Assembly (NCBI GenBank): GCA_027457225.1
Contig: DAIDTL010000022.1
Location: 1 to 11,194 of the forward strand
Direction: 5' to 3'
Origin: Ferrovaceae bacterium
GTDB lineage: Bacteria > Pseudomonadota > Gammaproteobacteria > Burkholderiales > Ferrovaceae
Length of the DNA stretch: 11,194 nucleotides
The notes under the pieces: generated by a model
The model's input: only the letters and a program-made list of their open reading frames with translations
The model's database searches: none
What the model was told of the DNA's origin: nothing
Program-made: the position numbers and the translations under genes
Shown here: piece by piece, positions 1-8,175 of the stretch
How positions within the stretch are numbered: the stretch's first letter is position 1
Layout of the letters: the number at the start of each line of letters is the position of its first letter

Positions 1-516
1 GATGGACTCCGGGTGAAACTGGACTCCTTCCACCGCCAGGGTCTTGTGACGCAGTCCCATGATTTCGCCATCATCGGTCCAGGCAGTTATTTCCAGACAA
101 TCGGGCAATGTCTCGCGACGCACCGCCAGGGAGTGGTAACGGGTGGCGCGAAACGGGTTGGGCAACCCTCGAAATACACTGGTGCCGTGATGATGTACCA
201 GGGAGACTTTGCCATGCATGAGCTCTTTGGCATGCACCACCTCGCCGCCGAAAGCGTCGCCGATGGCCTGATGTCCGAGGCACACTCCCAGGATGGGATA
301 GCGCCCCGCATAGGCCTGAATCAACGGCACCGAAATGCCGGCTTCCTTGGGACTGCAGGGACCCGGCGAAATAACGATGAATTCGGGTGCCAGGGTCGGG
401 ATTTCTTCCAGCGTAATCTGGTCGTTACGACGCACCACCACCGTTTGCCCCAACTCGCCAAAGTACTGCACGAGGTTGTAGGTGAATGAATCGTAATTGT
501 CTATCATCAGTAACAT
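1..516 (-). CDS. trpG: Anthranilate synthase component II (glutamine amidotransferase), 3' end outside window
   Basis: This class I glutamine amidotransferase releases ammonia from glutamine for chorismate amination by TrpE (tryptophan synthesis) or PabB (folate synthesis) in the cytoplasm. The 172 visible codons read open to the window edge; about 20 residues are probably missing against a usual length near 190. The start ATG gives [15 protein letters not shown], the classic N terminus. The oxyanion strand is [11 protein letters not shown] (50-60), the nucleophile is Cys79 in GVCLGHQ, and the His168/Glu170 pair sits in VQFHPES. The Cys in PGPCSP and the sequence RYHSL resemble E. coli PabA as I remember it, so one subunit may serve both pathways. 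No good Shine-Dalgarno is visible, only a distant AGGT. The upstream neighbour is a lipoprotein gene 43 bp away, not trpE. Family identity is very secure; the TrpG versus PabA label is less so. Confidence 0.95.
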   Translation of the reverse strand, partial: MLLMIDNYDSFTYNLVQYFGELGQTVVVRRNDQITLEEIPTLAPEFIVISPGPCSPKEAGISVPLIQAYAGRYPILGVCLGHQAIGDAFGGEVVHAKELMHGKVSLVHHHGTSVFRGLPNPFRATRYHSLAVRRETLPDCLEITAWTDDGEIMGLRHKTLAVEGVQFHPESI

Positions 517-547
517 ATCGTTCTATGACCTATGGGCTAAATCGTAA

Positions 548-576
548 ATTATCCCTTGTTCACTCCGCTTTGGCAT
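548..576 (-). promoter_or_regulatory. Candidate sigma-70 promoter for trpG
   Basis: On the minus strand a GATAAT box (548-553, 5 of 6 consensus) lies 17 nt downstream of ATGCCA (571-576, 4 of 6). It is placed 31 nt before the trpG ATG and overlaps the last codons of the lipoprotein gene. A separate promoter would make sense because trpG is unrelated to the copper genes before it. This is consensus matching by eye only. Confidence 0.3.
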
Positions 577-1543
577 TGGCACCACGCTCAGACAATTGCG
601 CCCCAAACCACCGATGGATTGCTGAGACCAGGTGCATGTCAGCGGTTTCAAACGTGATCTCCGCGCCATCAGCCAAAGCGGTGTAAGACACTTTGACGCG
701 CTGCGCACCCAGTTGAAGTTCCTTGAGTCCTGGCATCTCGGCGCCGTGCCGTGTTGCATGGTCTGAATAATCGCCGTGCTGAAAACGATCGGCTTCTTCA
801 CGAACATGTTGTTGAAGGAGATTGACCTGGTCAGCAGCACTTCTGTCCTTCACAAAGACGCGTTCAACACCCCCCGACTCGGTCATTTTAAACAGATGCA
901 TCGTCATTGCCATATCAAAGGGCATCACGGAATGCACCATCGGGTGTGCGGGCTCCTGCGGTGTGGGTGCCTGCGGCGTTAGCGCCTGCGGTGTTGGCGC
1001 CTTCACACTGGCAATGGAAAGCTTATAAATGGCGGTAAAGGGGACCCGGGACACTTTTCCCACCTGGTCTATAGTGCAGGGCACAGTGGGTGCCTGCCCT
1101 CCCGTGGTGTCCAGCAGCGTGATGCTTTCTGTCTGCGCAAAGACCCCCTTGCCAGCATTAAAACCCGATCTCACCAGCAGTGGCGTGGGAGTGACCTCCG
1201 GACCAGGATATCTATCTTTCACCGCGCCGACCACTTTGCTGCCGTCGTAGGATTCCCAGGTCGGCCCCGCATCGTAACGGCCGATTCTATTGCCGCCTTC
1301 ATCATATAAATCAGCCTTGGGTGCTTTGAAAACCCATTCGAATTTCGATGCGCTGTCGTCAACCTTTGAACATTCATAAATCTGGACGCCCGAGGCCATG
1401 ATATTGAAGGTCGGCCCCTGGTCCGCCGTTGCTGCGGGCGCCTGAGGGGCCTTGGAAGAGGGCATAAGATTGGCGCAGGCGGAAAGAGTCAAGGCGGCTG
1501 CAAACACCATAATGGAAAATACTGAATCGGGTTGCTGTTTCAT
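560..1543 (-). CDS. Two-domain lipoprotein: DUF3455-like domain joined to an uncharacterised C-terminal domain
   Basis: The 327-residue protein starts at MKQQPDSVF, eight bases after a GGAG ribosome site; an in-frame ATG 61 codons upstream lies inside cusF and lacks a signal sequence. A hydrophobic stretch ends in the lipobox LSAC, so Cys23 is probably lipidated. Residues about 48-178 resemble DUF3455 as I remember it (SGVQIYECS, FKAPKADLYDEGGN, AGPTWESYDGSKVVG, VPCTIDQ, RVPFTAIYKL). A Pro/Thr/Gln linker (181-203) with repeated A(P/L)TPQ follows. Residues about 206-322 (MPFDMAMTMHLF, GGVERVFVKD, GDYSDHATRHGAEMPGL, IHRWFGAQLSERG) resemble small proteins that databases sometimes label aspartate carbamoyltransferase; no such catalytic motif is visible and I do not endorse that name. 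Its position 97 bp after cusF suggests a role in the envelope metal response, but function is unknown. Confidence 0.85.
   Translation of the reverse strand: MKQQPDSVFSIMVFAAALTLSACANLMPSSKAPQAPAATADQGPTFNIMASGVQIYECSKVDDSASKFEWVFKAPKADLYDEGGNRIGRYDAGPTWESYDGSKVVGAVKDRYPGPEVTPTPLLVRSGFNAGKGVFAQTESITLLDTTGGQAPTVPCTIDQVGKVSRVPFTAIYKLSIASVKAPTPQALTPQAPTPQEPAHPMVHSVMPFDMAMTMHLFKMTESGGVERVFVKDRSAADQVNLLQQHVREEADRFQHGDYSDHATRHGAEMPGLKELQLGAQRVKVSYTALADGAEITFETADMHLVSAIHRWFGAQLSERGANAKAE
955..999 (-). repeat. Three tandem 15-nt units encoding a pentapeptide linker repeat
   Basis: Three 15-nt units beginning CCTGCGG on the plus strand (955-969, 970-984, 985-999) lie head to tail with a few substitutions. 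On the coding strand they keep frame and give A(P/L)TPQ-type pentapeptides between the two domains of the lipoprotein. Unit number could change by slippage without breaking the reading frame. Confidence 0.75.
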
Positions 1544-1640
1544 AAAGGAGACTCCAGGCCCATGGGGCAACGGTTCCGAACTGGGTGTCGATTCTATCGC
1601 AAATAGCTCAACAACACGCTGCAGGCATTTTGCGGCCAGC
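1544..1640. other. Intergenic gap between cusF and the lipoprotein gene
   Basis: This 97-bp stretch has no gene. On the minus strand it holds a TAGAAT box (5 of 6 to the -10 consensus) without a convincing -35 at the usual distance, and the GGAG ribosome site of the lipoprotein gene near its left end. I see no stable hairpin with a T-run, so read-through from the cus operon is possible. Confidence 0.4.
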
Positions 1641-2012
1641 TTATTTGACTGGCGTGATCCGGGACACCGCGTACTGATCCTGAGAGACTTGAACCAGATC
1701 GAATTCAACCTTCTCGCCCGCAACAACTTGGTTGAGCAGTTTCTTGTCCTGCACAGCGAAGTTCATGGTCATTGCCGGCCACGGAATACTGTTGATTGGC
1801 CCATGGGCAATGGTGATTCGGCCGCTGGCATCCACCTTCTGAACGGTTCCGATGCCGTGATGAACTTTTTCGTTCATCTGGTTGGCCCTCTGGCCCGACA
1901 TGGGCGTGTCCTTCATATTCATGCCGTTCATGTCACCTGCATGGGCGAAGATCGTAACGGACAGCAAGGTAAGCAGTGCAATGGTAGTTGAACGCGGTGT
2001 CTCCATTTTCAT
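1641..2012 (-). CDS. cusF: CusF-like periplasmic copper/silver-binding protein
   Basis: A small periplasmic metallochaperone that binds Cu(I)/Ag(I) and passes it to the CusCBA pump. The 123 residues carry a signal peptide (hydrophobic [12 protein letters not shown], cleavage likely after AHA), a Met-rich segment ([11 protein letters not shown], 28-38) and a beta-barrel domain. His70, Trp78, Met81 and Met83 in [18 protein letters not shown] keep the spacing of E. coli CusF His36, Trp44, Met47 and Met49, including the cation-pi tryptophan. The first ATG overlaps the cusA stop as ATGA. However, AAGGAA lies one base before that ATG and seven before the ATG at 2006, so initiation two codons later (METPRSTT) is quite possible. 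The gene follows cusA, whereas E. coli has cusCFBA. Confidence 0.93.
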   Translation of the reverse strand: MKMETPRSTTIALLTLLSVTIFAHAGDMNGMNMKDTPMSGQRANQMNEKVHHGIGTVQKVDASGRITIAHGPINSIPWPAMTMNFAVQDKKLLNQVVAGEKVEFDLVQVSQDQYAVSRITPVK

Positions 2013-2018
2013 TTCCTT
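2004..2018 (-). promoter_or_regulatory. Ribosome binding site and competing start codons of cusF
   Basis: AAGGAA (2013-2018 read on the minus strand) is directly followed by ATG AAA ATG. The first ATG is too close to the AGGA core for standard spacing, while the second has a seven-base spacer. The first start overlaps the cusA stop, the second leaves two bases between them. Spacing favours the second; the operon's ATGA pattern and the extra signal-peptide lysine favour the first. Confidence 0.6.
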
Positions 2019-5000
2019 TTGGTTGAAGTGGTGTTACGGCTGAAAAAGTACCGTCCTCTGACTTCACTGCGGGGTAACCGCAGCAATAGATAAGCGGCCG
2101 GTATGACAAACATGGACAGCAATGGCGCAGTCAGCATCCCCCCCACCATCGGCGCAGCGATGCGGCTCATGATTTCAGAACCTGTGCCTCCCACCCAAAG
2201 AATGGGCATGAGACCTGCCAGGATCACCGCCACCGTCATGGCTTTGGGCCGCACTCGCAGCACCGCACCCTCACGAATGGCATCTTCGAGCATCTCGCGT
2301 GTCACTGGAACGTCTGTGGCCAACCGCTCCGCCAGCGCCTGCCGAAGATAGATCAGCATCACCACTCCAAATTCTGCGGCTACCCCGGCCAGAGCAATGA
2401 ATCCCACACCGGTGGCAACAGAAAGGTTGTAATGCAACAGATACAACAACCAGATACCGCCAGTCAGGGCAAACGGCAATGTGCCCATGATGAGCAGTGC
2501 TTCATCCACGCGCTGAAATGTCAGGTAGAGCAGCACAAAAATGATCAGCAGCGTGGCCGGAACCACCACCTTAAGACGCTCATTGGCGCGTTCCAGGAAT
2601 TCGAACTGCCCTGAATAAGCCACGCTCACCCCCGGGGTCAGGCGGACTTCATGGGATACGGCTCGACGCAGATCCCCCACCACGGAGGCCAGGTCGCGAT
2701 CACGCACATCCACATAAACCCAACTGGCCAACCGTGCGTTCTCGCTTCTCAGCATGGGGGGGCCTTCATCATAATGCAGATTCGCCACAGTCCCTAGCGT
2801 GATCCATTGCCCGCCCGAAGTGACGATCGGTAGCTGCTGAAGTGCCTGCAACGCATTCCGCTCATCCCGGGGATAGCGCACGCTGATGGGATATCGGGCC
2901 GTCCCTTCGACAGTCTCTCCCACCGTTTCGCCTCCAATGAGGCTGGTGACCACCGACTGGACGTCGTTGATGTTGAGTCCGTAACGCGCAGCCGCCATGC
3001 GATCGATATCGATCGTAATGTAACGCCCACCGGAGAGCCTTTCTGCAAATGCGGAGGAAACCCCGGGCACCGATTGGGCCACGCGTTCCACTTCCAACGC
3101 GATCCGGTTGATGGAAGCAAGGTCTGACCCCGAAATCTTCACCCCGATGGGGCTTTTGATGCCGGTGGCGAGCATGTCGATGCGATTGCGGATGGGGGGT
3201 ACCCAGATATTGGATAGCCCGGGCACCCGGACCACACGGTCCAATTCCGCCACCAGCGTTTCCGGGGTCAGCCCCGGACGCCATTGGTCACGCGGTTTGA
3301 ACTGGATCGTGGTCTCAAACATTTCCATCGGCGCCGGGTCGGTGGCTGTTTCGGCGCGCCCCGCTTTGCCAAACACATGGGCAACTTCCGGCACGGTCTT
3401 GATGAGGCGATCCGTCTGCTGCAGCAACTCAGCCGCCTTGGCCGCCGACAAACCCGGCAGGGCAGAAGGCATGTAAAGCAGATCCCCCTCATCTAAAGGC
3501 GGCATAAATTCACCCCCAAGCTGCGAGATCGGCCACAACGTTGTAGCCAGCACCCCCAGCGCAATGAGCAATGTGGTTCCGGGACGCCGTAGCACGGCAT
3601 CCAACCACGGACGATAAGTTGAGATCAGCCAACGATTGAGAGGATTGCTCTGCTCGCTCGGGATACGCCCGCGTATCCAATAGCCCATCAGGATGGGAAT
3701 CAGCGTCACGGCCAGAGCCGCCGCTCCCGCCATGGCGTAGCTTTTGGTAAATGCCAAAGGTGCAAACATTCGACCTTCCTGCGCTTCCAACGTGAATACC
3801 GGCAGGAAAGACAGTGTGATGATGACCAGGCTGAAGAACAGTGCCGGCCCCACCTCTACCGCTGCATCAGTCACCACCTGCCTGTGCTCCTCTCCTTCCA
3901 GGGATAGCCCCGGATGCTGGCGATGCCAGGTTTCGATCTTTTTGTGGGCATTCTCGATCATGACCACGGCCGCATCCACCATGGCACCGACCGCAATGGC
4001 AATGCCCCCCAGGGACATGATGTTGGCGTTGATCCCTTGATAACGCATCAGGATGAAGGCGATAAGAACGCCCAGGGGCAGGGAGATGATGGCTACCAGT
4101 GCTGATCGCAGATGCCACAGGAACAGCCCGCAAACTGCCGCCACCACAATAAATTCCTCGATCAACTTGTGGTTAAGGTTTTCCACTGCGCGGTCGATGA
4201 GTTGACTGCGATCATAGGTAGTAACGATCTCCACCCCCTGCGGCAAGCTTTTTCCGAGGACCGCGAGTTTTGTCCTGACCGCGGCAATGGTTTCACGCGC
4301 ATTTTTGCCGGAACGCAGAATGACCACGCCTCCGGCCACTTCACCTTGACCATCGAGTTCGGCAATGCCGCGTCGCATCTCCGGGCCCAGCTGCACCCGG
4401 GCCACATCCCCCAGATGGACCGGAATGCCGGCCCTGGGCATGGCAACCGGAATGTTGCGAAAATCATCCAGAGTTTTGAGATATCCGGTGGCCCGCACCA
4501 TGTATTCCGCTTCGCCCTGTTCCACCACGGCACCACCAGCCTCCTGGTTGCCGTTGCGAAGCGCTTCAATCAGTTGGCCATGGGTGATGTGGTAAGCGGC
4601 GAGCTTCACCGGATCTGGCACGATCTGGTACTCGCGCACCATTCCCCCCATCGAAGCCACTTCAGCCACATTCGGGACACTTTTCAATTCGTACTTGAGA
4701 AACCAGTCCTGCAAAGCCCGCAACTCGGCAAGATCATGCCGACCACTACGATCTGCCAGGGCATATTCAAAAATCCAGCCCACCCCTGTCGCATCGGGGC
4801 CGAGCGCAGTCCGGGCCCCGGCAGGTAATCTGCCCTGCACCTGATTGAGATATTCCAGGACGCGGGAGCGGGCCCAATAGAGGTCGGTACCGTCCTCAAA
4901 CAGCACATAAACGAACGAGTCTCCAAAAAACGAATAACCACGGACCGTTTTGGCACCCGGCACAGAGAGCATGGTGGTGGCAAGCGGATAAGTGACCTGG

Positions 5001-5188
5001 TCCTCAACGATTTGCGGCGCCTGGCCAGGCAATGAGGTGCGGATGATGACTTGCACATCGGAAAGGTCTGGCAGCGCATCCACCGCAGTGGTGCGCACGG
5101 ACCACACACCCCAGGCCGTCAGGGAGAGAGTGGCCAGCAAAACCAGAAAACGGTTTCGAACGGACCACCGGATAAGACGTGCGATCAT
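2009..5188 (-). CDS. cusA: CusA: copper/silver RND efflux transporter, inner membrane
   Basis: Heavy-metal RND proton antiporter of 1059 residues (E. coli CusA 1047), the energised component that moves Cu(I)/Ag(I) from the periplasm or cytoplasm toward CusC. It begins [14 protein letters not shown] with TM1 at about 14-30, has two large periplasmic loops (about 32-335 and 560-870) and the other transmembrane segments around 345-500 and 880-1040. The TM4 motif [16 protein letters not shown] holds Asp405 for proton relay. Met573 (LLYMPS), Met623 (PMEMFETT) and Met672 (NRIDMLATG) occupy the positions of the three-methionine site known in E. coli CusA, which argues for monovalent metal rather than Zn/Co/Cd. 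A GGGAG site lies eight bases before the ATG, which overlaps the cusB stop as ATGA. Very high confidence in family and substrate class. Confidence 0.97.
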   Translation of the reverse strand: MIARLIRWSVRNRFLVLLATLSLTAWGVWSVRTTAVDALPDLSDVQVIIRTSLPGQAPQIVEDQVTYPLATTMLSVPGAKTVRGYSFFGDSFVYVLFEDGTDLYWARSRVLEYLNQVQGRLPAGARTALGPDATGVGWIFEYALADRSGRHDLAELRALQDWFLKYELKSVPNVAEVASMGGMVREYQIVPDPVKLAAYHITHGQLIEALRNGNQEAGGAVVEQGEAEYMVRATGYLKTLDDFRNIPVAMPRAGIPVHLGDVARVQLGPEMRRGIAELDGQGEVAGGVVILRSGKNARETIAAVRTKLAVLGKSLPQGVEIVTTYDRSQLIDRAVENLNHKLIEEFIVVAAVCGLFLWHLRSALVAIISLPLGVLIAFILMRYQGINANIMSLGGIAIAVGAMVDAAVVMIENAHKKIETWHRQHPGLSLEGEEHRQVVTDAAVEVGPALFFSLVIITLSFLPVFTLEAQEGRMFAPLAFTKSYAMAGAAALAVTLIPILMGYWIRGRIPSEQSNPLNRWLISTYRPWLDAVLRRPGTTLLIALGVLATTLWPISQLGGEFMPPLDEGDLLYMPSALPGLSAAKAAELLQQTDRLIKTVPEVAHVFGKAGRAETATDPAPMEMFETTIQFKPRDQWRPGLTPETLVAELDRVVRVPGLSNIWVPPIRNRIDMLATGIKSPIGVKISGSDLASINRIALEVERVAQSVPGVSSAFAERLSGGRYITIDIDRMAAARYGLNINDVQSVVTSLIGGETVGETVEGTARYPISVRYPRDERNALQALQQLPIVTSGGQWITLGTVANLHYDEGPPMLRSENARLASWVYVDVRDRDLASVVGDLRRAVSHEVRLTPGVSVAYSGQFEFLERANERLKVVVPATLLIIFVLLYLTFQRVDEALLIMGTLPFALTGGIWLLYLLHYNLSVATGVGFIALAGVAAEFGVVMLIYLRQALAERLATDVPVTREMLEDAIREGAVLRVRPKAMTVAVILAGLMPILWVGGTGSEIMSRIAAPMVGGMLTAPLLSMFVIPAAYLLLRLPRSEVRGRYFFSRNTTSTKRK

Positions 5189-6417
5189 TTTCGATCTCCC
5201 GTTTTTTCCATGCGCGCCAACACCCCCTTGAGACTGGCTTCGGAGTCGATCAGGAACTGGCCTGAAACCACGATCTGCTCGCCTTGCTGCAAACCCGCCA
5301 GAATCTCCGTCTTGCCGCCACTTTCACGACCCACCGTCACCTCAGCCGGACGGAAATGTCCTGCATCGCCAGCCACGATGACCACGCTCCGTTTGCCTGT
5401 GGCAATGACGGCTTCAGAGGGGATCAGCAACCTGTCAGGACCCCCGGTTTCCTGCAGGGTGACCTGGGCATACATGCCCGGCCGCAGTGTACCGTTCGGG
5501 TTGGGCCACTCCATCCGGACGTGCAGGGTGCGGGTGTCTCGTTCCAATGCAGGGAGTAGTACAGTGATCCGGCCTGCAAACGTGCGTCCCGGCCAAGTGG
5601 TGAATGTGGCCAACACCGGTTGCCCCACAGCCAACCCTGCCGCCTGCGCCTCCGGCACCTCGGCATCCAGCCATACACTGCCAATACCATTGATGCGGGC
5701 CAGCGTCTGGCCCGGCATAACGGTCATGCCTTCGCGCACACCGAGCTCCAGCAGGACCCCGCCTTGCGGTGCCGTCACGGTGACCACGGCTTGTGGTGCC
5801 CCGCTCTTCTCCACCCGGGCCACCAAAGCATCCGTCATGCCGAGTTGCAGCAGACGTATGCGTGCCGCATCCGCCAGCGCGGCTTCTCCCGACCCCCGCA
5901 AGGCCAGATATTCAGTCTGGGCACCATACCAATCGGGTACACGCAAATCCGCGAGGGCCGCACCGGCCGGGATCACATCGTTGGGGGCCCGTGCGTACAC
6001 CCGCTCTACCAGCCCCCCGGTACGCGCCTGCACCACGGTCACCAGACGTTCATTGAAGGTGAGCGTCCCTACGGCTTCCAGTCCGCGCGCAAGCTGCCCT
6101 CTTTCCACCGTGGCGAGCCTCACCCCAATATTCTGTGTGAGCCGGGGGTCGATGCGTACGCTGTTGTCCGCAGTGCTTTCCCCGCCAACCATGGGTACCA
6201 GTTCCATGTCCATGAACGGGGATTTGCCGGGCTTGTCGAAATGTTGGTCCGGCTTCATGGGGTCGTACCAGTACAGTACGGGACGTGTGGAGGCATCCGC
6301 GACAGGACCCTGCCCGGTAGTAGCCCTGCTTGCAGCGAGTCGATAGCCCGCTCCGGCCCCCAGAGCAACCAGAACCACAGCAGCGGCGCCCATCACAACG
6401 GCTTGTTTTGAATTCAT
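5185..6417 (-). CDS. cusB: CusB: periplasmic adaptor (membrane fusion protein) of the copper/silver pump
   Basis: Membrane fusion protein of 410 residues that links CusA to CusC and helps load metal. Residues about 7-28 form an N-terminal membrane anchor or signal segment. The heavy-metal-binding segment [27 protein letters not shown] (within 50-76) follows; Met54, Met69 and Met71 correspond to the Cu/Ag ligands of E. coli CusB. Lipoyl/barrel-sandwich portions (about 124-160 and 213-245) flank a short helical hairpin, followed by beta-barrel and membrane-proximal domains ([53 protein letters not shown]). GAGGAG sits eight bases before the ATG, which overlaps the cusC stop as ATGA. The domain layout and methionines separate it from generic CzcB-type adaptors. 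Confidence 0.95.
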   Translation of the reverse strand: MNSKQAVVMGAAAVVLVALGAGAGYRLAASRATTGQGPVADASTRPVLYWYDPMKPDQHFDKPGKSPFMDMELVPMVGGESTADNSVRIDPRLTQNIGVRLATVERGQLARGLEAVGTLTFNERLVTVVQARTGGLVERVYARAPNDVIPAGAALADLRVPDWYGAQTEYLALRGSGEAALADAARIRLLQLGMTDALVARVEKSGAPQAVVTVTAPQGGVLLELGVREGMTVMPGQTLARINGIGSVWLDAEVPEAQAAGLAVGQPVLATFTTWPGRTFAGRITVLLPALERDTRTLHVRMEWPNPNGTLRPGMYAQVTLQETGGPDRLLIPSEAVIATGKRSVVIVAGDAGHFRPAEVTVGRESGGKTEILAGLQQGEQIVVSGQFLIDSEASLKGVLARMEKTGDRK

Positions 6418-7664
6418 GGTTGGGTCTCCTCGGACAGATAGCGCAACTCTGTTTCAACTGCAGCGCGCCGCCCTACCAGATCAATGCGCTTAATGCGGGT
6501 ATCGATCAGAAACCTGCGGGCATCCAATACCGTGGGGAGCGGTTCCTTGCCGGCACGGTAAGCCGCCAGGGCCAGATCAACTTTCTGCTGACCCAGTGGC
6601 AACCAGTCGCGATCAATTCGATCGATCTGACGCACCAGTGCGGTCTGTTCGGCCAACATGGCCTCCAGTTCGGCGATATGTTGGCGCACCATGGATTCAC
6701 GCTCGGCGCTGACGCGTTCGAGCTCCTGCTGGCGGGCGGCGATCTGGGGGTTCTGGCGGGTCTGTGCAAAGATCGGAAGGTCGAAGGTCACTTGAACCGA
6801 AACCATGTCGCCAAAGGCAGGGCCACGGTGCTGGTAGTCCATCTCCACTCCCCAATCAGACTTCTTGGCGGCCTCGGCCACAGCCACTTCAGCCCTTGCC
6901 GACGCCTCCTGGACATTAAAAATAGCCACATCGGGATGGCGATCCAGATCGTGTCGTAAATGCTCCGGACTGGGGGTATACGCTGGGGGTGTACCGGTCA
7001 ACGGTTTGCTTGCCGCAGGCCCGATCCAACGGGCCAGATCGGCCCGTGCTTTTCCCAGGTCCCGCTCCAGATCATCGCGCCGGTCCTCCAGCGCAACAAC
7101 TTCCTGGCGGGACTGCAGACTGTCACCCCCCTTGCCCTGACCTGCCGCCAATCGTGCCATGACCGCTGTGGTCAGCAGATGGTTTTCTGTATCGATCTGA
7201 TCCAGTAAAAGGCGTTGCTGCTGCAAAAAATAAACCTTGAGCCAGGCGAGCAGGGTCTGGCGCTTTACGGATAACCGTTCGATCTCCAGTTCGGCACCGG
7301 CCCGAGCCACATTGGCCTCCGCCAATTGGCGCGCCGCCTGGCGCTTGTCGCCATGGGTGATTTCCTGCATCACCCCGACCCGCTGCATGGTCATGAAATC
7401 ACGCGTGGTGTTCCAGGCCTCGGAACCCTGAACCGGCAGGTTATCCACCCCCATCACCAGCTTGGGATCCGGCAATTCCCCTGCCGATACGCGTGCTGCT
7501 TGGGCAGCAGCAACGGTGTTTTGGCGGGCCTTGAGCTCCGAAGCACGGGTTTCGGCGATATCAAGGGCTTCCTGATAAGTCAGCGCATAGCTGGCCGAGG
7601 CCCAGGTAACCAGCAGGATCGCCAGCGCAAAACGCCAGCGAGGTACACCCAATTTTCCAGACAT
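6414..7664 (-). CDS. cusC: CusC/CzcC-type outer-membrane efflux channel (TolC superfamily)
   Basis: Outer-membrane factor of 416 residues forming the exit duct of the Cus pump. I start it at MSGKLGVPRWRF, which gives a normal signal peptide (ALAILLVTWASASYA) and has GGAG 11 bases upstream. The in-frame ATGs at 7706 and 7712 only add 14-16 residues, with no ribosome site and with a hairpin across them. Two internal OEP repeats are visible: the first starts at LTYQEALDIAETRASELKARQ, the second at about 255-300 (DLDRHPDVAIFNVQEASARAEVAVAEA), each with long helices for the periplasmic tunnel. The Met-rich stretch DFMTMQRVGVMQE is typical of metal-efflux members. Unlike E. coli CusC there is no lipobox cysteine, so it is probably not lipidated. 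First gene of the C-B-A-F chain. Confidence 0.92.
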   Translation of the reverse strand: MSGKLGVPRWRFALAILLVTWASASYALTYQEALDIAETRASELKARQNTVAAAQAARVSAGELPDPKLVMGVDNLPVQGSEAWNTTRDFMTMQRVGVMQEITHGDKRQAARQLAEANVARAGAELEIERLSVKRQTLLAWLKVYFLQQQRLLLDQIDTENHLLTTAVMARLAAGQGKGGDSLQSRQEVVALEDRRDDLERDLGKARADLARWIGPAASKPLTGTPPAYTPSPEHLRHDLDRHPDVAIFNVQEASARAEVAVAEAAKKSDWGVEMDYQHRGPAFGDMVSVQVTFDLPIFAQTRQNPQIAARQQELERVSAERESMVRQHIAELEAMLAEQTALVRQIDRIDRDWLPLGQQKVDLALAAYRAGKEPLPTVLDARRFLIDTRIKRIDLVGRRAAVETELRYLSEETQP

Positions 7665-7699
7665 GATGGTCTTGTCTCCAGCAAATAACAGAAATCCGC

Positions 7700-7717
7700 G
7701 TCGCATACTCATGCGAC
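7700..7717. repeat. Perfect 7-bp inverted repeat upstream of cusC
   Basis: GTCGCAT (7700-7706), ACTC, ATGCGAC (7711-7717) form a perfect dyad with a four-base loop in the 77-bp gap between the small exported-protein gene and cusC. No T-run follows on either strand, so it is not an ordinary terminator. It could be an operator or an mRNA hairpin between two genes of one transcript. Confidence 0.7.
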
Positions 7718-7741
7718 ATCGCTTGGATCTGCAGGGAGAAC

Positions 7742-8149
7742 CTAGATTCTGAAAACCTGGTATTGGATACGGAGCGGCGGTGAGCCTTCCGTCAAGGAAA
7801 GAAAAGGATGATGAACAAAGATGCCGGATTGTGTACCACTACCGGCGTTCGGCTTGAGGATTTCAACAAGGGTTATCAGACCTGCCGAGGGAAGGTCTGG
7901 CACCGTGTTCTGGTGCGATTGTGCAGATTGTTCACAATGGGTAAAACAAACCGGAGAAGGCTGAGTATCCTTCGTGGAAACGTCGTCTGCGTCGTTGCAA
8001 TCCGACGTCACAGGCGCCGACATTTTAACCAGCGTGACTGCAACAGGTGTTTGTTGAAGACATGCGTGCGCTGCCACCACGAGTTGACCCCAGGTCAACA
8101 TCATGATTACAAAGAGCGAAACCTGGAAACGCGTTTTCTTTCTGAACAT
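7742..8149 (-). CDS. Small exported Cys/His-containing protein preceding the cus operon
   Basis: A 135-residue protein with a basic N terminus (MFRKKTRFQ), a hydrophobic core (VSLFVIMMLTWGQLVVAA) and a probable signal peptidase I site after AHA, leaving Cys30 as the first mature residue. The mature part has Cys30, Cys51, Cys68 and Cys72 (CFTHC), with His71, His79, His113 and His114, and ends in SPPLRIQYQVFRI. Short secreted proteins of this look, with scattered Cys/His and a PP-containing tail, occur beside metal-efflux operons in betaproteobacteria from memory, but I cannot name a family. Metal binding or sensing in the periplasm is inference. The gene starts 26 bp after the methyltransferase and ends 77 bp before cusC. 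No Shine-Dalgarno precedes its ATG. Confidence 0.8.
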   Translation of the reverse strand: MFRKKTRFQVSLFVIMMLTWGQLVVAAHACLQQTPVAVTLVKMSAPVTSDCNDADDVSTKDTQPSPVCFTHCEQSAQSHQNTVPDLPSAGLITLVEILKPNAGSGTQSGIFVHHPFLSLTEGSPPLRIQYQVFRI

Positions 8150-8156
8150 GTCGCTA

Positions 8157-8165
8157 ACTATAGCA
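8157..8165 (-). promoter_or_regulatory. Candidate extended -10 element just before the small exported-protein gene
   Basis: The minus strand reads TGCTATAGT, an extended -10 (TGn plus TATAGT, 5 of 6). It ends seven bases before the ATG at 8149, so transcription would begin at about the A of the start codon, giving a leaderless mRNA. The -35 region at normal spacing is poor (TGATCA, 3 of 6). Visual match only. Confidence 0.25.
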
Positions 8166-8175
8166 GAAACTTGAG

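Noticed and set aside
13..489. Plus-strand open frame of 158 codons
   Set aside because: Antisense to trpG, whose catalytic Cys, His and Glu are clear.
1559..1566. Palindrome CCCATGGG before the lipoprotein gene
   Set aside because: An isolated 8-bp palindrome without spacer or flanking symmetry is expected by chance in this composition.
1452..1991. Plus-strand open frame of 179 codons
   Set aside because: Antisense to cusF and the lipoprotein start, both of which have signal peptides and family motifs.
4112..4828. Plus-strand open frame of 238 codons
   Set aside because: Antisense to the first part of cusA, which is full length with all motifs; no recognisable protein features.
5051..6346. 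Long plus-strand open frame of 431 codons
   Set aside because: It lies wholly antisense to cusB and the cusA start, with a Ser/Pro/Arg-rich translation that has no domain pattern; a shadow of GC-rich coding on the other strand.
8153..8164. GCTA-N4-TAGC symmetry before the small exported-protein gene
   Set aside because: Only four base pairs per arm; too weak to call an operator.
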